Assembly (NCBI RefSeq): GCF_003589925.1
Contig: NZ_CP032382.1
Coordinates: forward strand, 4,650,001-4,714,000
DNA length: 64,000 nucleotides
Source: Chryseolinea soli
GTDB lineage: Bacteria > Bacteroidota > Bacteroidia > Cytophagales > Cyclobacteriaceae
Reading direction: 5' to 3'
In this document: positions 34,895 to 44,200 of the stretch, piece by piece
Numbering within the stretch: position 1 is the first letter of the stretch
Layout: every line of letters starts with the position of its first letter
Program-made: the position numbers and the translations under genes
The notes under the pieces: model-generated
What the model was told of the DNA's origin: nothing
The model's database searches: none
Seen by the model: the letters and a program-made list of their open reading frames with translations, nothing else

Positions 34895-35536
34895 TCAATG
34901 GCGATTCTCGTCTGCGCTTTTGCTGAACCTCGCCACCAGGTACCAGGTGATCAGGATTTGTAGAAGTATAAATGTGGGTAGAATGGCAGGGTAGAGGATA
35001 AATACATCCAACGCCTTCCCCGACGCGAGCATCACAGGCAGGTCGAATATGTTAAATAGTATAATCGCCGCTAAAAGCCGCTTGTTGCCTTTGAAATACC
35101 ACCAGCAAAATATTCCGTAAAGAAATTCCAGGACAAAGTTCAGGAACGGGAATGAAATGATGCCCAGCCCCCAAACCGGCGTCTCGCTGAACGGCGAAAG
35201 CCTGATGTCCTTCTCGTGAAAAAGAATATCCAGCGCCACATGCGACAGCACGCCCAACGCAAAAGGCAAGGCCAAGGGCTTGTTCTTGACGATCCAGCGA
35301 ACTATGCCGTAGGAGATCAGCGACAACAAGAGGCTGGAGAAGATGGAGTGTGAGTAGGGAAGAAAATCGAGATGAAGTTTCCCGTCCCGCACAGAAAAAT
35401 GTTCGATGCCCAGGTAGTTAAACGCGACCCAAAATAGTTCAACGACTTGGGTGGAGATCAGCAGGGGTAGAATGGGGACGTTTGGCCGATCTTTTTTGAG
35501 CAGCAAGCTGGTCGCCGCGTGATTGATTGCATACAT
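34895..35536 (-). CDS. Polytopic membrane protein, DUF457/YdjM-like
   Basis: A 213-residue protein with about six hydrophobic segments. Conserved-looking histidines and acids sit at membrane edges: INHAATSLLL, LPYSHSIFSSLLL and LSHVALDILFHEKD. This pattern resembles the DUF457 (YdjM/LexA-regulated, predicted metal-dependent hydrolase) membrane family, though I cannot confirm it. The upstream 86-bp spacer, between it and the Crp/Fnr gene on the same strand, contains a perfect TTGAC-N4-GTCAA palindrome placed where an activator or repressor would act. Confidence 0.72.
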   Translation of the reverse strand: MYAINHAATSLLLKKDRPNVPILPLLISTQVVELFWVAFNYLGIEHFSVRDGKLHLDFLPYSHSIFSSLLLSLISYGIVRWIVKNKPLALPFALGVLSHVALDILFHEKDIRLSPFSETPVWGLGIISFPFLNFVLEFLYGIFCWWYFKGNKRLLAAIILFNIFDLPVMLASGKALDVFILYPAILPTFILLQILITWYLVARFSKSADENRH

Positions 35537-35555
35537 AAGTTCTGAATTTTATGTA

Positions 35556-35602
35556 CAAATCAACGCGGGTAATACCTGGTATTTTTTGACCTAGGTCAAA
35601 AA
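35556..35602 (-). promoter_or_regulatory. Crp/Fnr-type box and candidate promoter of the 34895 gene
   Basis: A perfect 20-bp palindrome at 35583-35602 has core TTGACCTAGGTCAA, the same shape as an FNR box (TTGAT-N4-ATCAA). Downstream on the minus strand, TTGATTTG (35563-35556) is one base from TAnnTTTG. If that is the -7 box, the palindrome is centred about 43 bp upstream of the start of transcription. A second short palindrome, ATACC-T-GGTAT (35572-35582), lies between. The Crp/Fnr gene ends 20 bp away. Confidence 0.55.
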
Positions 35603-35622
35603 GCGAAGACGTTCGGTTTGCG

Positions 35623-36192
35623 CTATTGGTTTAAGGATAATTTCCGCCTGATGCGGCTAAGCGTCTCCTGTTTTATGCCTAAGAAAGAGGCAATATCGCC
35701 GAGCCGGGCAGCTCTGTATACTTCCGGGTAAACTTTCAGAAACCATTCATACTTGTCTTTGGCGGGAAGATGGATAATTTTTTTCAGGAAGTAGTCTCTG
35801 TCCATACAGGCTTTCTCGAGTGCTTTCCGTCCCATCACATTTAGAGAAAGGCTCTGCGCATAGAGCTTTTGCAGCGCATCAAAACGGATCAGGAACAGCT
35901 GGCAATCCGTCACCGCTTCAATGGATTCATAGGCCGGACGTTGCGAATAGAAGCTGTGGTATGAACTGCAGAATGTGCCGGGGCCGTTAAACTCCGTGGT
36001 TATTTCGTTGCCTTGGTGATCCAGGTGAAAGGTTCGCAGATAGCCGCTTTCAATGAGCGCCAGGTGAACACTAAGTTGCCCTTCGGTGATAAAGTATTCT
36101 CCTTTTCTGAGCTGGCGTGCCGACAAGGATTCTTTAAAGGCGATCAGTTCGTCGTGCGGTAATCCCAGGCCAGTGAATAGTTTGTCGCTCAT
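35623..36192 (-). CDS. Crp/Fnr-family transcriptional regulator
   Basis: A 189-residue regulator with an N-terminal cNMP-binding-like domain (FKESLSARQLRKGEYFITEGQLSVHLALIESGYLRTFHLD) and a short C-terminal helix-turn-helix (ARLGDIASFLGIKQETLSRIRRKL). No cysteine cluster for an iron-sulfur centre is visible, so it is not an oxygen sensor of the FNR kind. The recognition helix QETLSRIRRKL is the common form in small Bacteroidota Crp-like proteins. A palindrome of the expected type lies just downstream, in front of the membrane protein gene, which makes that gene its probable target. Confidence 0.92.
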   Translation of the reverse strand: MSDKLFTGLGLPHDELIAFKESLSARQLRKGEYFITEGQLSVHLALIESGYLRTFHLDHQGNEITTEFNGPGTFCSSYHSFYSQRPAYESIEAVTDCQLFLIRFDALQKLYAQSLSLNVMGRKALEKACMDRDYFLKKIIHLPAKDKYEWFLKVYPEVYRAARLGDIASFLGIKQETLSRIRRKLSLNQ

Positions 36193-36342
36193 AGGCAGAG
36201 TTGTTAAAAATCAGGACGCATCCGTTTGAAATGTCATTGTCCATTCAAACCTTTCGCATCATGCATCTGCAAAACATGCATTAAAGATAATGTATTAAAG
36301 AATTCAAAGTTTTTATCTATTATTGACGCTACGTTATCTATC

Positions 36343-37158
36343 ATGAATGGTATGAAAAAAATTACGTTACTGCTCTTTTTAGTGATTGCCGGAAAGGCGT
36401 TCAGCCAGCAAGCCTATCCTCCCATCGATCTGGATCTTATCGTTTCCTCCATAGACGCTGCTTCGGGACGGCGAGAGTTATCGCTTGAACTCCTTGCCAC
36501 GAAGATCTCCAAAGATGACCGGGTCAGGATGGAGAAAGCCATCGAAGATCTGAATGTTTCCATTTCGCGCGACCGGACCAACGCCACGCTCTTCCTCGAG
36601 CGCGGCCTGTTGAAGAAACAATTGAGCATGTGGCTGGATGCCACGGCGGATGTAGAGCGCGCATTGCGAAACGATCCCAAAAAACATGAGGCCCATTTCT
36701 ATCTCTCCGAATTGTGGATGATGCAAGGGGGGCGCTACAATGCCCTCACAGAAATCGAGCAGTACATCAAACAATACCCCGACAGTGCAAAAGGCTTCTA
36801 TCAAAAAGGTCTTGTCCTGACTTTTCTCACGCGCGCGAAAGTCCGCAACTTCAAGGACCAATGCACGGAATCTATTCCCGAGTTTGAAAAGGCGATCGCG
36901 CTGAATCCCAATTACCGGGAAGCCTTGTTGGTGAGGGGTTACTGCAGTCAGTTCCTTGCGCTCTTCGAACTTGCCCTGGCCGACTACGACAAGGTCTTGG
37001 CAAGCCACCCGGATGATAGCCTCGTGTATTTTTTAGTGGGGAGTTTTTACGACGAACGGAAAGACGTTGCGAACGCCTGCAGCAGCTACACAAAAGCCAG
37101 GGACCTCGGTGCTAAAGTGCCCGATCGCATCCTGAAAAGAATTTGCCCCGGCAAGTAG
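36343..37158 (+). CDS. Exported TPR-repeat protein
   Basis: About 271 residues from the ATG at 36343 (MNGMKKITLL; the ATG at 36352 is equally good). The signal peptide ends near GKAFSQ. Four or more TPR-like repeats follow (DATADVERALRNDPKKHEAHFYLSEL, SIPEFEKAIALNPNYREALLVRGY, ALADYDKVLASHPDDSLVYFLVGSFY, and so on). A longer reading to 36226 contains many cysteines and is rejected. Such proteins hold partner proteins in the periplasm; the partner is unknown. The gene is divergent from the Crp/Fnr gene and convergent with the luciferase-like gene. Confidence 0.85.
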   Translation: MNGMKKITLLLFLVIAGKAFSQQAYPPIDLDLIVSSIDAASGRRELSLELLATKISKDDRVRMEKAIEDLNVSISRDRTNATLFLERGLLKKQLSMWLDATADVERALRNDPKKHEAHFYLSELWMMQGGRYNALTEIEQYIKQYPDSAKGFYQKGLVLTFLTRAKVRNFKDQCTESIPEFEKAIALNPNYREALLVRGYCSQFLALFELALADYDKVLASHPDDSLVYFLVGSFYDERKDVANACSSYTKARDLGAKVPDRILKRICPGK

Positions 37159-37169
37159 ACCGGGTTCGA

Positions 37170-38198
37170 TCATTTGCTCCTTACGATCGGGGCTACTCGC
37201 GTGCCGATCAATTCGATGGACTTGAGCAGTTTCTCCTGCGGAAGATGCGCGTTGTCCATTTGGAACGTCAGCCGGGAGATGCCACCCAGGGCTTCGCTGT
37301 GGCGGATGATCTTCTCCGCTACTTCTTCCGGGTTGCCCACGATCAAAGCACCTCGCGGGCTGGCCTGCGCGTCGAAGTGAGGTCTCGTTACCGGCGGCCA
37401 ACCGCGCTCCCTGCCGATCTCGGTAAAGGTGCGCGCATATCCGGGATAGAAATCATCCAACGCTTCTTTTGTGGTGTCGGCCACGTAGCCGAGGGAATGC
37501 AATCCCACTTTCAACCGGTCGGGAGAATGGCCGGCCTTGGCGCCTGCTTCTCTGTACATATCGATCAGCGGGCGGAACCGATGTGTTTCCCCTCCAATCA
37601 CCGCCACCATCAAGGGAAGTCCAAGGGCTCCGGCGCGAACAAACGATGCGGGCGTGCCGCCAACGCCTAGCCATATCGGTATGGGATTTTGTACAGGCCG
37701 CGGGTACACAGCCTGGCCGGTGAGCGGCGCACGGAATTTGCCCGACCAATTCACGCGTTCGTTGTCGCGGATGGTCAGCAGCAAGTCAAGCTTCTCGGCG
37801 AAGAGCTTGTCGTAGTCCTGGATGTTCAACCCAAACAGCGGGAACGACTCCGTAAACGAACCCCGCCCCACCACCATTTCGGCGCGGCCTTTTGAAACCA
37901 GATCCAACGTCGCGAAATTTTGAAACACCCTCACCGGGTCGGCCGCGCTCAATACCGTGACGGCACTCGTCAGCCGGATATTCTTGGTGCGGGCCGCGGC
38001 AGCTGCCAGGATCACCGTGGGCGCCGAGTCCAGAAACTCGCGGCGATGATGTTCACCCACCCCAAACACATCCAACCCCACCTGGTCGGCCTGTTCTATC
38101 TTCTCGAGCAGGTGGCCCATGGCCTCTATTGCATAAATGCCCGTGCTGTCAACTTTATCTTTTTGTATGGCGGCAAAACTGTCAATTCCAATTTCCAT
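37170..38198 (-). CDS. LLM-class flavin-dependent oxidoreductase
   Basis: A 342-residue luciferase-like (PF00296) protein: MEIGIDSFAAI start, FGVGEHHRREFLDSAPTV, VTVLSAADPVRVFQNFATLD, GRGSFTESFPLF and PIWLGVGGTPASFVRAGALGLP. Members are FMN- or F420-dependent monooxygenases or reductases; this group resembles the YceB/YhbW type found alone in Bacteroidota, with no assigned substrate. It is a single gene, 11 bp from the convergent TPR gene. Confidence 0.9.
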   Translation of the reverse strand: MEIGIDSFAAIQKDKVDSTGIYAIEAMGHLLEKIEQADQVGLDVFGVGEHHRREFLDSAPTVILAAAAARTKNIRLTSAVTVLSAADPVRVFQNFATLDLVSKGRAEMVVGRGSFTESFPLFGLNIQDYDKLFAEKLDLLLTIRDNERVNWSGKFRAPLTGQAVYPRPVQNPIPIWLGVGGTPASFVRAGALGLPLMVAVIGGETHRFRPLIDMYREAGAKAGHSPDRLKVGLHSLGYVADTTKEALDDFYPGYARTFTEIGRERGWPPVTRPHFDAQASPRGALIVGNPEEVAEKIIRHSEALGGISRLTFQMDNAHLPQEKLLKSIELIGTRVAPIVRSK

Positions 38199-38452
38199 GG
38201 CTAATGTCCCAATAGGTTTGGTTATCTACATTTTTTTCTTGGGAAATGTTCCATGGACGAGAAGGATTTAAAAAATGCGTTAAGCTCCACAAACCCTCCG
38301 ACAACGCACATCATTCCGCAGGCACAAGCTTCCTCTGGCCTCGCACGTGTTCAAGGAACCCCGTGGATAGCGCACGGGATTTGGCTGCATTTCGAATCGG
38401 GGGGTACACTATCGGTGTTGACGGATGCTTACATCAACCCGTGTGCAGCATG

Positions 38453-38752
38453 TTACCAATACTTGACCGTGTTGTACAAATCATTCCATTCGGGGTTGAA
38501 CCCGACGATCAGTTCGATCTTTTTTATTCTTGAATAAGTCTTGAGTTGTTTTTCCCGGGCGATGGCTTCTTTGCGGGAATCGAAGGTTTCATAATAAACA
38601 AGCTTATTGATATTGTATCTCGCAGTGAAGCTACGCGAGTTGACTTTTTCTCTGTGTTGGGTGATCCTGGCGTATAGGTTTGACGTGGCGCCGACGTAGA
38701 AGACGGTGTGGCGGTTATTTACTAGGATATAAACACAACAGCCCTTGGCCAT
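38453..38752 (-). CDS. GIY-YIG nuclease family protein
   Basis: A 99-residue single-domain protein with the GIY-YIG core VYILVNNRHTVFYVGATSNLYARITQHR, where the motif reads VYI ... YVG, plus Arg in ARITQHR and Glu in REKQLKTYSR. It belongs to the small UPF0213/YhbQ-like group found in many copies in Bacteroidota, of unknown role. It may be a DNA-repair or mobile nuclease. An overlapping ORF on the other strand is not supported. Confidence 0.88.
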   Translation of the reverse strand: MAKGCCVYILVNNRHTVFYVGATSNLYARITQHREKVNSRSFTARYNINKLVYYETFDSRKEAIAREKQLKTYSRIKKIELIVGFNPEWNDLYNTVKYW

Positions 38753-38805
38753 GGTGTTAAAGTAGTGGTTCTTTTTTGAAACTGCGAAATGAAAGAAGTA
38801 CTTCG

Positions 38806-38965
38806 GGCGTAGGTTTTAAAAAAGGCGTGCCAGCGACATGACGGGGTTTGCCGGTGTTCGTTTCATTTCGTGCGCAGCATATCCGGTTTCATTGCTGTCG
38901 GAATTCGGGATGTCTTGAATTGCGGGCGTACGGTTTTATGAAGATTGTGCCTGCGACATTGTCGG
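38806..38965. repeat. Degenerate 42-bp direct repeat
   Basis: Two similar segments, about 38806-38845 and 38924-38965, begin GGGCGTA and end TGCC[AT]GCGACAT, with roughly three quarters of bases alike and a period near 119 bp. They lie in the 273-bp spacer between the GIY-YIG gene and the SusD terminator. No function is evident. Confidence 0.4.
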
Positions 38966-38970
38966 TGATA

Positions 38971-39007
38971 AAAAGAAAAAGCACCTCAGGGGTGCCTTTT
39001 CTTTTTA
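38971..39007 (-). terminator. Terminator of the second SusCD operon
   Basis: A hairpin with GCACC (38981-38985) and GGTGC (38991-38995) extended by A/T pairs on both sides. On the minus strand it reads GGCACC-loop-GGTGC followed by TTTTTCTTTT, 20-50 bp after the SusD stop. The A- and T-rich flanks would allow it to act in both directions. Confidence 0.75.
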
Positions 39008-39025
39008 TTATGACCGACAACTCAC

Positions 39026-40834
39026 TCACCAACCAAAGATCTGTTTCAAATTAGGATTCAAAACAACTTCCGGTTGGGGTACGGGGCGGTAGTAATACTT
39101 GGGCTCTGCAAATTCGCCACGATCCGGGTCGGTCACGCAGGTGCCGCTGGTGCCGTTGGAAAGGTAGAAGGAGGCATCGCTGCCTTCGGGGCCGACGCGG
39201 TAGTAGATCAGTTTTACTCCGAGGGAGTTTTCCTCTTTGTCGCCTTCTTCGGGGATGGATTCGGACTCGGCGATGAGGATGATGTCTTCAATGCCGTCGC
39301 CGGTCAGGTCGTATTTGCCGAGGCCGGGGAAATACAAGCCTTCCAGTTCTTTTTCGATGAGCTTGCCGGCGTGCCAGCGCATGAGGTCATCGAAGCGGAA
39401 ACCTTCCAGGGCGAGTTCCACTCTTCGTTCTCTCCGGATCTCGAGCAACACATCGGCCATGGCGCCGCTCACGTTCGGGTATTGGGCATGCAATACGGGG
39501 TCAGGCGTGGGGGCCATGGTGAGGTGGGGCATGGCGACGCGGTCGCGGAGGCTGTTGATGGAAACATCAAGATCCCCTTGGGTGAGCACGCCAAGTTCTG
39601 CACTGGCTTCGGCATAGGTGAGCAACACTTCGGCAAAGCGGAGAACGGGAATGTCGGTGCTGTTTTGAACCGTTACATCAGTGTCATTCACAAAGCCTTT
39701 CAATTGGTGATAGCCCGAAAAGTTTTTGGTGAGTTGCTGGACATAGATGCCGGCGCCTTGGGCATACGTGGAGGAGTTGATAAGTTCCCAGCCTGGATAG
39801 GCATAGGTTTGATAGAGGCGCGGGTCGCGATCCTGAAACTCCTCTACGAATTGTTTGGTTTCATAATTGGCCTGGTTGGTGTATGGAGTTCCGTCGGTCA
39901 TCAGGTAGGCTTGCAGCAAGTCCTTGCCCGGGTTGGATTCATAGTTGCCAAACATATACCCCCACCAACCGCTGTTGAGCAGATCGTTTTGATAGAGCCG
40001 GCTGAAGATTACTTCCGGGTTACCCGACAGATCCGTGCTGACAAAAAGTTTTCCGTAATCTTCCATAGGGTTACCGTTGGAGTACAACGAAAATCCACCG
40101 CCGTCCATGATCGCTTTCGAAACGTCACGGGCGATCTGCAGATACTTGTCCGCTGTGCCTTGCAATGAAAGTTCGTCGTGATATTTCCGGAAGGTACCTT
40201 CATAGAGTGCATGCCGGGCGTAGTAGGCGCCGACAACCCATTTGTCAACAGGGCCTACGCGCGGATCGTCTTCAACATGCTCCCAGGCAAAGGCATAGTC
40301 TTCAAAGATGTGGTCCACCACCGTGGCTCTTGGGTCGCGTCCTTTGTACAGGTCGGGATCGTTGCTGGTCAATGTCCGGTCGTACCAGGGCACATCGGAG
40401 TAACGTTTCACTTTCTCCATGTAGAATTTTGCCCGAAAGAACCGACCCAATCCTTCATAGTGATTCTTTGTGGCGTCGTCAACTTGAGCCTTTCCGAAGT
40501 TATCCAGGAAGTAATTGACTTTTCTCAGCTGCGCCCAATCGCTAACCGGACTCCAGCCGTCGAGAACGGTGGCGGGCGTTGGTGAGCCGAGCATCATATT
40601 CTTGATCTCCGTCATGCCGGTAGTGGCAGCGTTGTCGGTCGACCGGTCGTCGATGTAGATATCAAATCCTTCGAAGTCATAGAGGCTGTTGATATAGATC
40701 TCCAGGTCCTCGGCGGTATTGAAGAAGTTCTCCTTCGAGATCTCGGTTTCGGGTGCGCGTTCCAGGAAATCATCGTTGCAGGACTGGACGCCCAGCAGCA
40801 GGGTAACGGCGAGTAATACGATATATTTTTTCAT
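39026..40834 (-). CDS. SusD/RagB-family surface lipoprotein
   Basis: A 602-residue lipoprotein with lipobox LLGVQSC (Cys19) followed by NDDFLERAPETEISKENFFNTAEDLE, the standard start of SusD/RagB (PF14322 and PF07980). The C-terminal part has EIRRERRVELALEGFRFDDLMRWHAG, the conserved SusD motif, and ends with NLKQIFGW. It is the substrate-binding lid for the SusC protein encoded 21 bp upstream. It is the last gene of the operon, before a terminator. Confidence 0.96.
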   Translation of the reverse strand: MKKYIVLLAVTLLLGVQSCNDDFLERAPETEISKENFFNTAEDLEIYINSLYDFEGFDIYIDDRSTDNAATTGMTEIKNMMLGSPTPATVLDGWSPVSDWAQLRKVNYFLDNFGKAQVDDATKNHYEGLGRFFRAKFYMEKVKRYSDVPWYDRTLTSNDPDLYKGRDPRATVVDHIFEDYAFAWEHVEDDPRVGPVDKWVVGAYYARHALYEGTFRKYHDELSLQGTADKYLQIARDVSKAIMDGGGFSLYSNGNPMEDYGKLFVSTDLSGNPEVIFSRLYQNDLLNSGWWGYMFGNYESNPGKDLLQAYLMTDGTPYTNQANYETKQFVEEFQDRDPRLYQTYAYPGWELINSSTYAQGAGIYVQQLTKNFSGYHQLKGFVNDTDVTVQNSTDIPVLRFAEVLLTYAEASAELGVLTQGDLDVSINSLRDRVAMPHLTMAPTPDPVLHAQYPNVSGAMADVLLEIRRERRVELALEGFRFDDLMRWHAGKLIEKELEGLYFPGLGKYDLTGDGIEDIILIAESESIPEEGDKEENSLGVKLIYYRVGPEGSDASFYLSNGTSGTCVTDPDRGEFAEPKYYYRPVPQPEVVLNPNLKQIFGW

Positions 40835-40855
40835 GTCTTTAGATCTTTTGGGTTC

Positions 40856-43800
40856 TTAGAAACTCAATTCAAGTCCAAATGAATATCTTCTTTGGAACGG
40901 ATAGGCATAGCCCCAACCCGAACTGGTCGACAGTGAGGGGTTGGTTTTGTTGACGTTATCCGTAATGGCTTCCGGATCAAAATACTTTTTCAGGGCCGAC
41001 CACTCCGTGAGGTTTTCACCACTCACATAGATGCGCAAACGGTTTATGTGCACGCGTTCCAACACGGCACGCGGGATGGAGTAGCCAATAGTGAGGTTCT
41101 TCAAGCGAAGGTAGGCTGCACTCAGCATGTAGCGGGTCTGGGGTATTGCCAACCCTTGTGACTGGTCGACGCGCTCGCCTAAGTTGCGGTCGGCAAGCCA
41201 GGCTTGCAGTACAGGATATTTGGCATCGGGGTTTGCCTCGGCAAGTCCCGCGTTGATATACGATTGTGAATGCTGGGCCATTTGGGTCGGGCTGTCGTCC
41301 GCTCCGCGGTAGAAATCCAGCAGGTGCTCATAGCCGCCGGCATAGGGCTGCTGATAGAATCCCCAGTAGAGATATTGCAAAGGATAGTAGTCCATTTTGC
41401 CAACACCCTGGAAGAAAATACGGAAGTCGAAGCCATTCCATTCTCCACCCAGGTTGATGCCATAGCGGTAGCGTGGCAGCATGTTGCCAATGACGGAGAG
41501 ATCCTTGGGATCATTGACGGTCGTCCCCTTTTGGATCGTATGATCGCCATCCAGATCCTGATATTTTGGCCATCCCGGCACGATGTTCAGCGCGCCCCAG
41601 GGGATGATGGAAGTTTGGTCGAGGTTGTTGATCTCTTCCTGGGTTTTAAACAGGCCATCACTCTTCAATCCCCAGATCTCGCCCAGTCGTTGTCCCTCAT
41701 AGAATTGCGTGAGGTTCTTGTTGGGGTTGTCAAACCGGGTAACGTACGAGCGGTTGTCCGACAAGATGAATCTGGCGTTGAAGTGGAACGGCTTTGCCGC
41801 TACCGAAAACTCGTCGTCATAGGCCAGGGACATTTCCCAGCCCTGCGTTTTCAGGTCTGCTGCATTTTCGAGCGGCGGGTTTGCTCCAAAAACACCGGGA
41901 AGGGTTTTTCCAGGCATGAGCATGTCTTTGGTGTCGCGTCGGTAGATATCAAACGTCGCGCTGATGCGTTGCTGGAGGAAGCCCAGGTCGATACCAAGAT
42001 TTCGGGTATAGACTTTCTCCCAGGTATAGTTGGACGATACTGGTGCAGGTGCCGAGATCATCGTCGGGCGGGCGCCGTCGAAAAGGTAGCTGGCGGTGCC
42101 GGCGTACATCAATTCGCGATATCCATATTCTCCCACACCGGATTGATTTCCCAGCGCGCCGTAGGATCCACGCACCTTGAAGGCGTTCACTACACCTGAC
42201 AACGGTTCCCAGAAACTTTCTTTATCCAGCCTCCAGGCAGCAGAAGCCGACGGGAAAAATCCAAAGCGTTTGTCCTTTGGGAACTTGGACGAGCCATCAT
42301 AGCGTCCGTCCAATTCCACGATGTAACGATCGTTGTAGATATAATTCAGGCGGTAGAAAGCTCCCCGGATAGACCAACTCTTGATTCGCTCGCCAACGGT
42401 AGGTATGCCGGTAGCCAGCTGTGGTGTGGGGAGTGCAGTGGAGATCACCCCGGTCCGGGCCATCGTCGTCGTTCCGAGATTACTGAATTCCTGGTTGTAT
42501 CCAACAATGGCATTGAAGTAATGACGGCTCAAGGTCTTTTCGAACGTAGCATATGTGTTCGATACATAATAGCTATAGAAGGCAGCGGACCGGTAGGCGG
42601 TGTTGCTGCCTTGCGTACGGATGTCGCCGGGACCGTATCCGATGTCATATTTCCGTTGATAGCTTGTGGAGTCGGTGTTGTCGCGGCGCACGGTGAAATC
42701 AGAGTTGATGCGCAGCATTCGGTTAAAGAATGAAAGCTCCCCGCTGAACGTGCTTTGAAGCATATTTATTTTATTGTTGGTCTGGCCGCCGTTGGTGAGC
42801 TGCGCGCCGAGGTATCCAACATCGTTGTTCGCCCAGGTCCCATCGGGGTTTTTGTCCCAGCTGGTGGGGGTAAGATTGTAAAGGTTTTGGAGGTCCATAT
42901 AGAAAGGCTTCACCCGGTCGGTGAAGGCCACCGAGGTGTTGTTGCCGATTGAAAGCCACTTATAGGGTTTGAAATTTATTTTTCCCCGGAACGAGTAACG
43001 ATCAAATTTGTCTTTGGCCAGTTTGAGGGCTCCGTTTTGAGAATCGTATGACCCGGAAAGATAATAAGACGTGTTGCCCGCCTTGCCGGATAACGACAGG
43101 TTTTGACGTTGCGACACGGTGGGATTGTCGAGGTAGTATTTTGTCCAGTCGCGATTCCCCATGTATTGCCATTGGGTGTTGTCGTTTGGATTGAGCCGCA
43201 CGGGCGCGCTGGAGTTTGGATCGTCAGAGCGTTCTTTTGCCCATTGGTATTGCTCTGCCGTATAATTGACATAATCCCAAGGCGTGTTGTCCGTTGACGT
43301 TTCCTGCAACCGCATATAGATGTAGGGATCGGTTATTTTATTGGGAAGGATGGTGGGTTTGCTCCATGAAAAATTGTTCGTGTAGTTCACCTGGATACCA
43401 TCTTGTGTGCCGGTTTTGGTCGTGATCAGGATCACACCATACGCTGCCCGGGCGCCGTAGATCGCCGCCGACGAAGCATCCTTCAAGACGGAAATGCTCT
43501 TAATGTCTGCCGGGGCAATAAAGTTGAGATCTTTGGGATCCATAGGCACATTGTCCACCAGGACCAGGGGCTGTCCGTTAGCACTCAGGGAGGTGATGCC
43601 CCGGATATTAATGTTGGGTGTACCGCCTGGCTCGCCACTCAGAAAATCGACGTTGAGGCCGGCCACCGCTCCTTGTAGGCCCTGACCGACATTCGTAATG
43701 GGTCGAGCCTCCAGCACTTTCCCTTCGATCGCATCGACGGCGCCGGAAAGATTCGCTTTCTTCTGCTCTCCAAAGCCGACGACCACCACTTCCGCCAGGG

Positions 43801-44131
43801 AGGTCGTGTTCACTTTGAGCGGAACATTGATCATCGTTTGGCCGCCGACAGGTATTTCTTCCGTCAGGTAACCAATGAAGGAGACCACCAGCACGTCGTT
43901 GGCTCCGGCTTCCAGCGAAAACTTCCCATCCACATCGGTAATCGTGCCCTGGGTGGTTGACTTGATCAAAATATTGGCCCCTACGATAGGGGTACCGTCA
44001 GCGGCGTCGGTGATCGTGCCCTGAACGCGTGCGCTTTGTGCCATAACCGGGAACGACGCAATGACCATGAGCACCATGCACACGGTCATCACTCTTGTCG
44101 CGGTTAGCATCTGATTGTAGAAATGATCCAT
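40856..44131 (-). CDS. SusC/RagA-family TonB-dependent transporter
   Basis: A 1091-residue outer-membrane transporter. The signal peptide ends at SFPVMAQS; a start at the eighth codon (44110) is also possible. A carboxypeptidase-regulatory-like domain (VQGTITDAADGTPIVGANILIKSTTQGT), the EVVVVGFGEQKK segment used as TonB box, the plug (NGQPLVLVDNVPMDPKDLN) and the barrel ending YSFGLELSF follow. With SusD it imports an oligomeric nutrient. Control appears unusual: the divergent gene is a TetR regulator, and a palindromic operator overlaps the predicted promoter at 44179-44218, instead of the more familiar anti-sigma or hybrid two-component systems. Confidence 0.95.
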   Translation of the reverse strand: MDHFYNQMLTATRVMTVCMVLMVIASFPVMAQSARVQGTITDAADGTPIVGANILIKSTTQGTITDVDGKFSLEAGANDVLVVSFIGYLTEEIPVGGQTMINVPLKVNTTSLAEVVVVGFGEQKKANLSGAVDAIEGKVLEARPITNVGQGLQGAVAGLNVDFLSGEPGGTPNINIRGITSLSANGQPLVLVDNVPMDPKDLNFIAPADIKSISVLKDASSAAIYGARAAYGVILITTKTGTQDGIQVNYTNNFSWSKPTILPNKITDPYIYMRLQETSTDNTPWDYVNYTAEQYQWAKERSDDPNSSAPVRLNPNDNTQWQYMGNRDWTKYYLDNPTVSQRQNLSLSGKAGNTSYYLSGSYDSQNGALKLAKDKFDRYSFRGKINFKPYKWLSIGNNTSVAFTDRVKPFYMDLQNLYNLTPTSWDKNPDGTWANNDVGYLGAQLTNGGQTNNKINMLQSTFSGELSFFNRMLRINSDFTVRRDNTDSTSYQRKYDIGYGPGDIRTQGSNTAYRSAAFYSYYVSNTYATFEKTLSRHYFNAIVGYNQEFSNLGTTTMARTGVISTALPTPQLATGIPTVGERIKSWSIRGAFYRLNYIYNDRYIVELDGRYDGSSKFPKDKRFGFFPSASAAWRLDKESFWEPLSGVVNAFKVRGSYGALGNQSGVGEYGYRELMYAGTASYLFDGARPTMISAPAPVSSNYTWEKVYTRNLGIDLGFLQQRISATFDIYRRDTKDMLMPGKTLPGVFGANPPLENAADLKTQGWEMSLAYDDEFSVAAKPFHFNARFILSDNRSYVTRFDNPNKNLTQFYEGQRLGEIWGLKSDGLFKTQEEINNLDQTSIIPWGALNIVPGWPKYQDLDGDHTIQKGTTVNDPKDLSVIGNMLPRYRYGINLGGEWNGFDFRIFFQGVGKMDYYPLQYLYWGFYQQPYAGGYEHLLDFYRGADDSPTQMAQHSQSYINAGLAEANPDAKYPVLQAWLADRNLGERVDQSQGLAIPQTRYMLSAAYLRLKNLTIGYSIPRAVLERVHINRLRIYVSGENLTEWSALKKYFDPEAITDNVNKTNPSLSTSSGWGYAYPFQRRYSFGLELSF

Positions 44132-44178
44132 AATTTGGGTTTTGGTTGAGTTTGATAGGTTAGATCCAAATGGGTATT

Positions 44179-44186
44179 CAAATGTA
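44179..44186 (-). promoter_or_regulatory. Candidate -7 box TACATTTG for the second susC
   Basis: Exact TAnnTTTG match on the minus strand, 48 bp upstream of the SusC start. The expected -33 position, about 20 bp further upstream, falls inside the palindrome at 44201-44218. Confidence 0.5.
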
Positions 44187-44200
44187 TCGTTTCAAAATAG

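Noticed and set aside
38253..38537. 94-codon + strand ORF upstream of and overlapping the GIY-YIG gene
   Set aside because: It overlaps the 3' end of a well-supported gene on the other strand and has no recognised domain.
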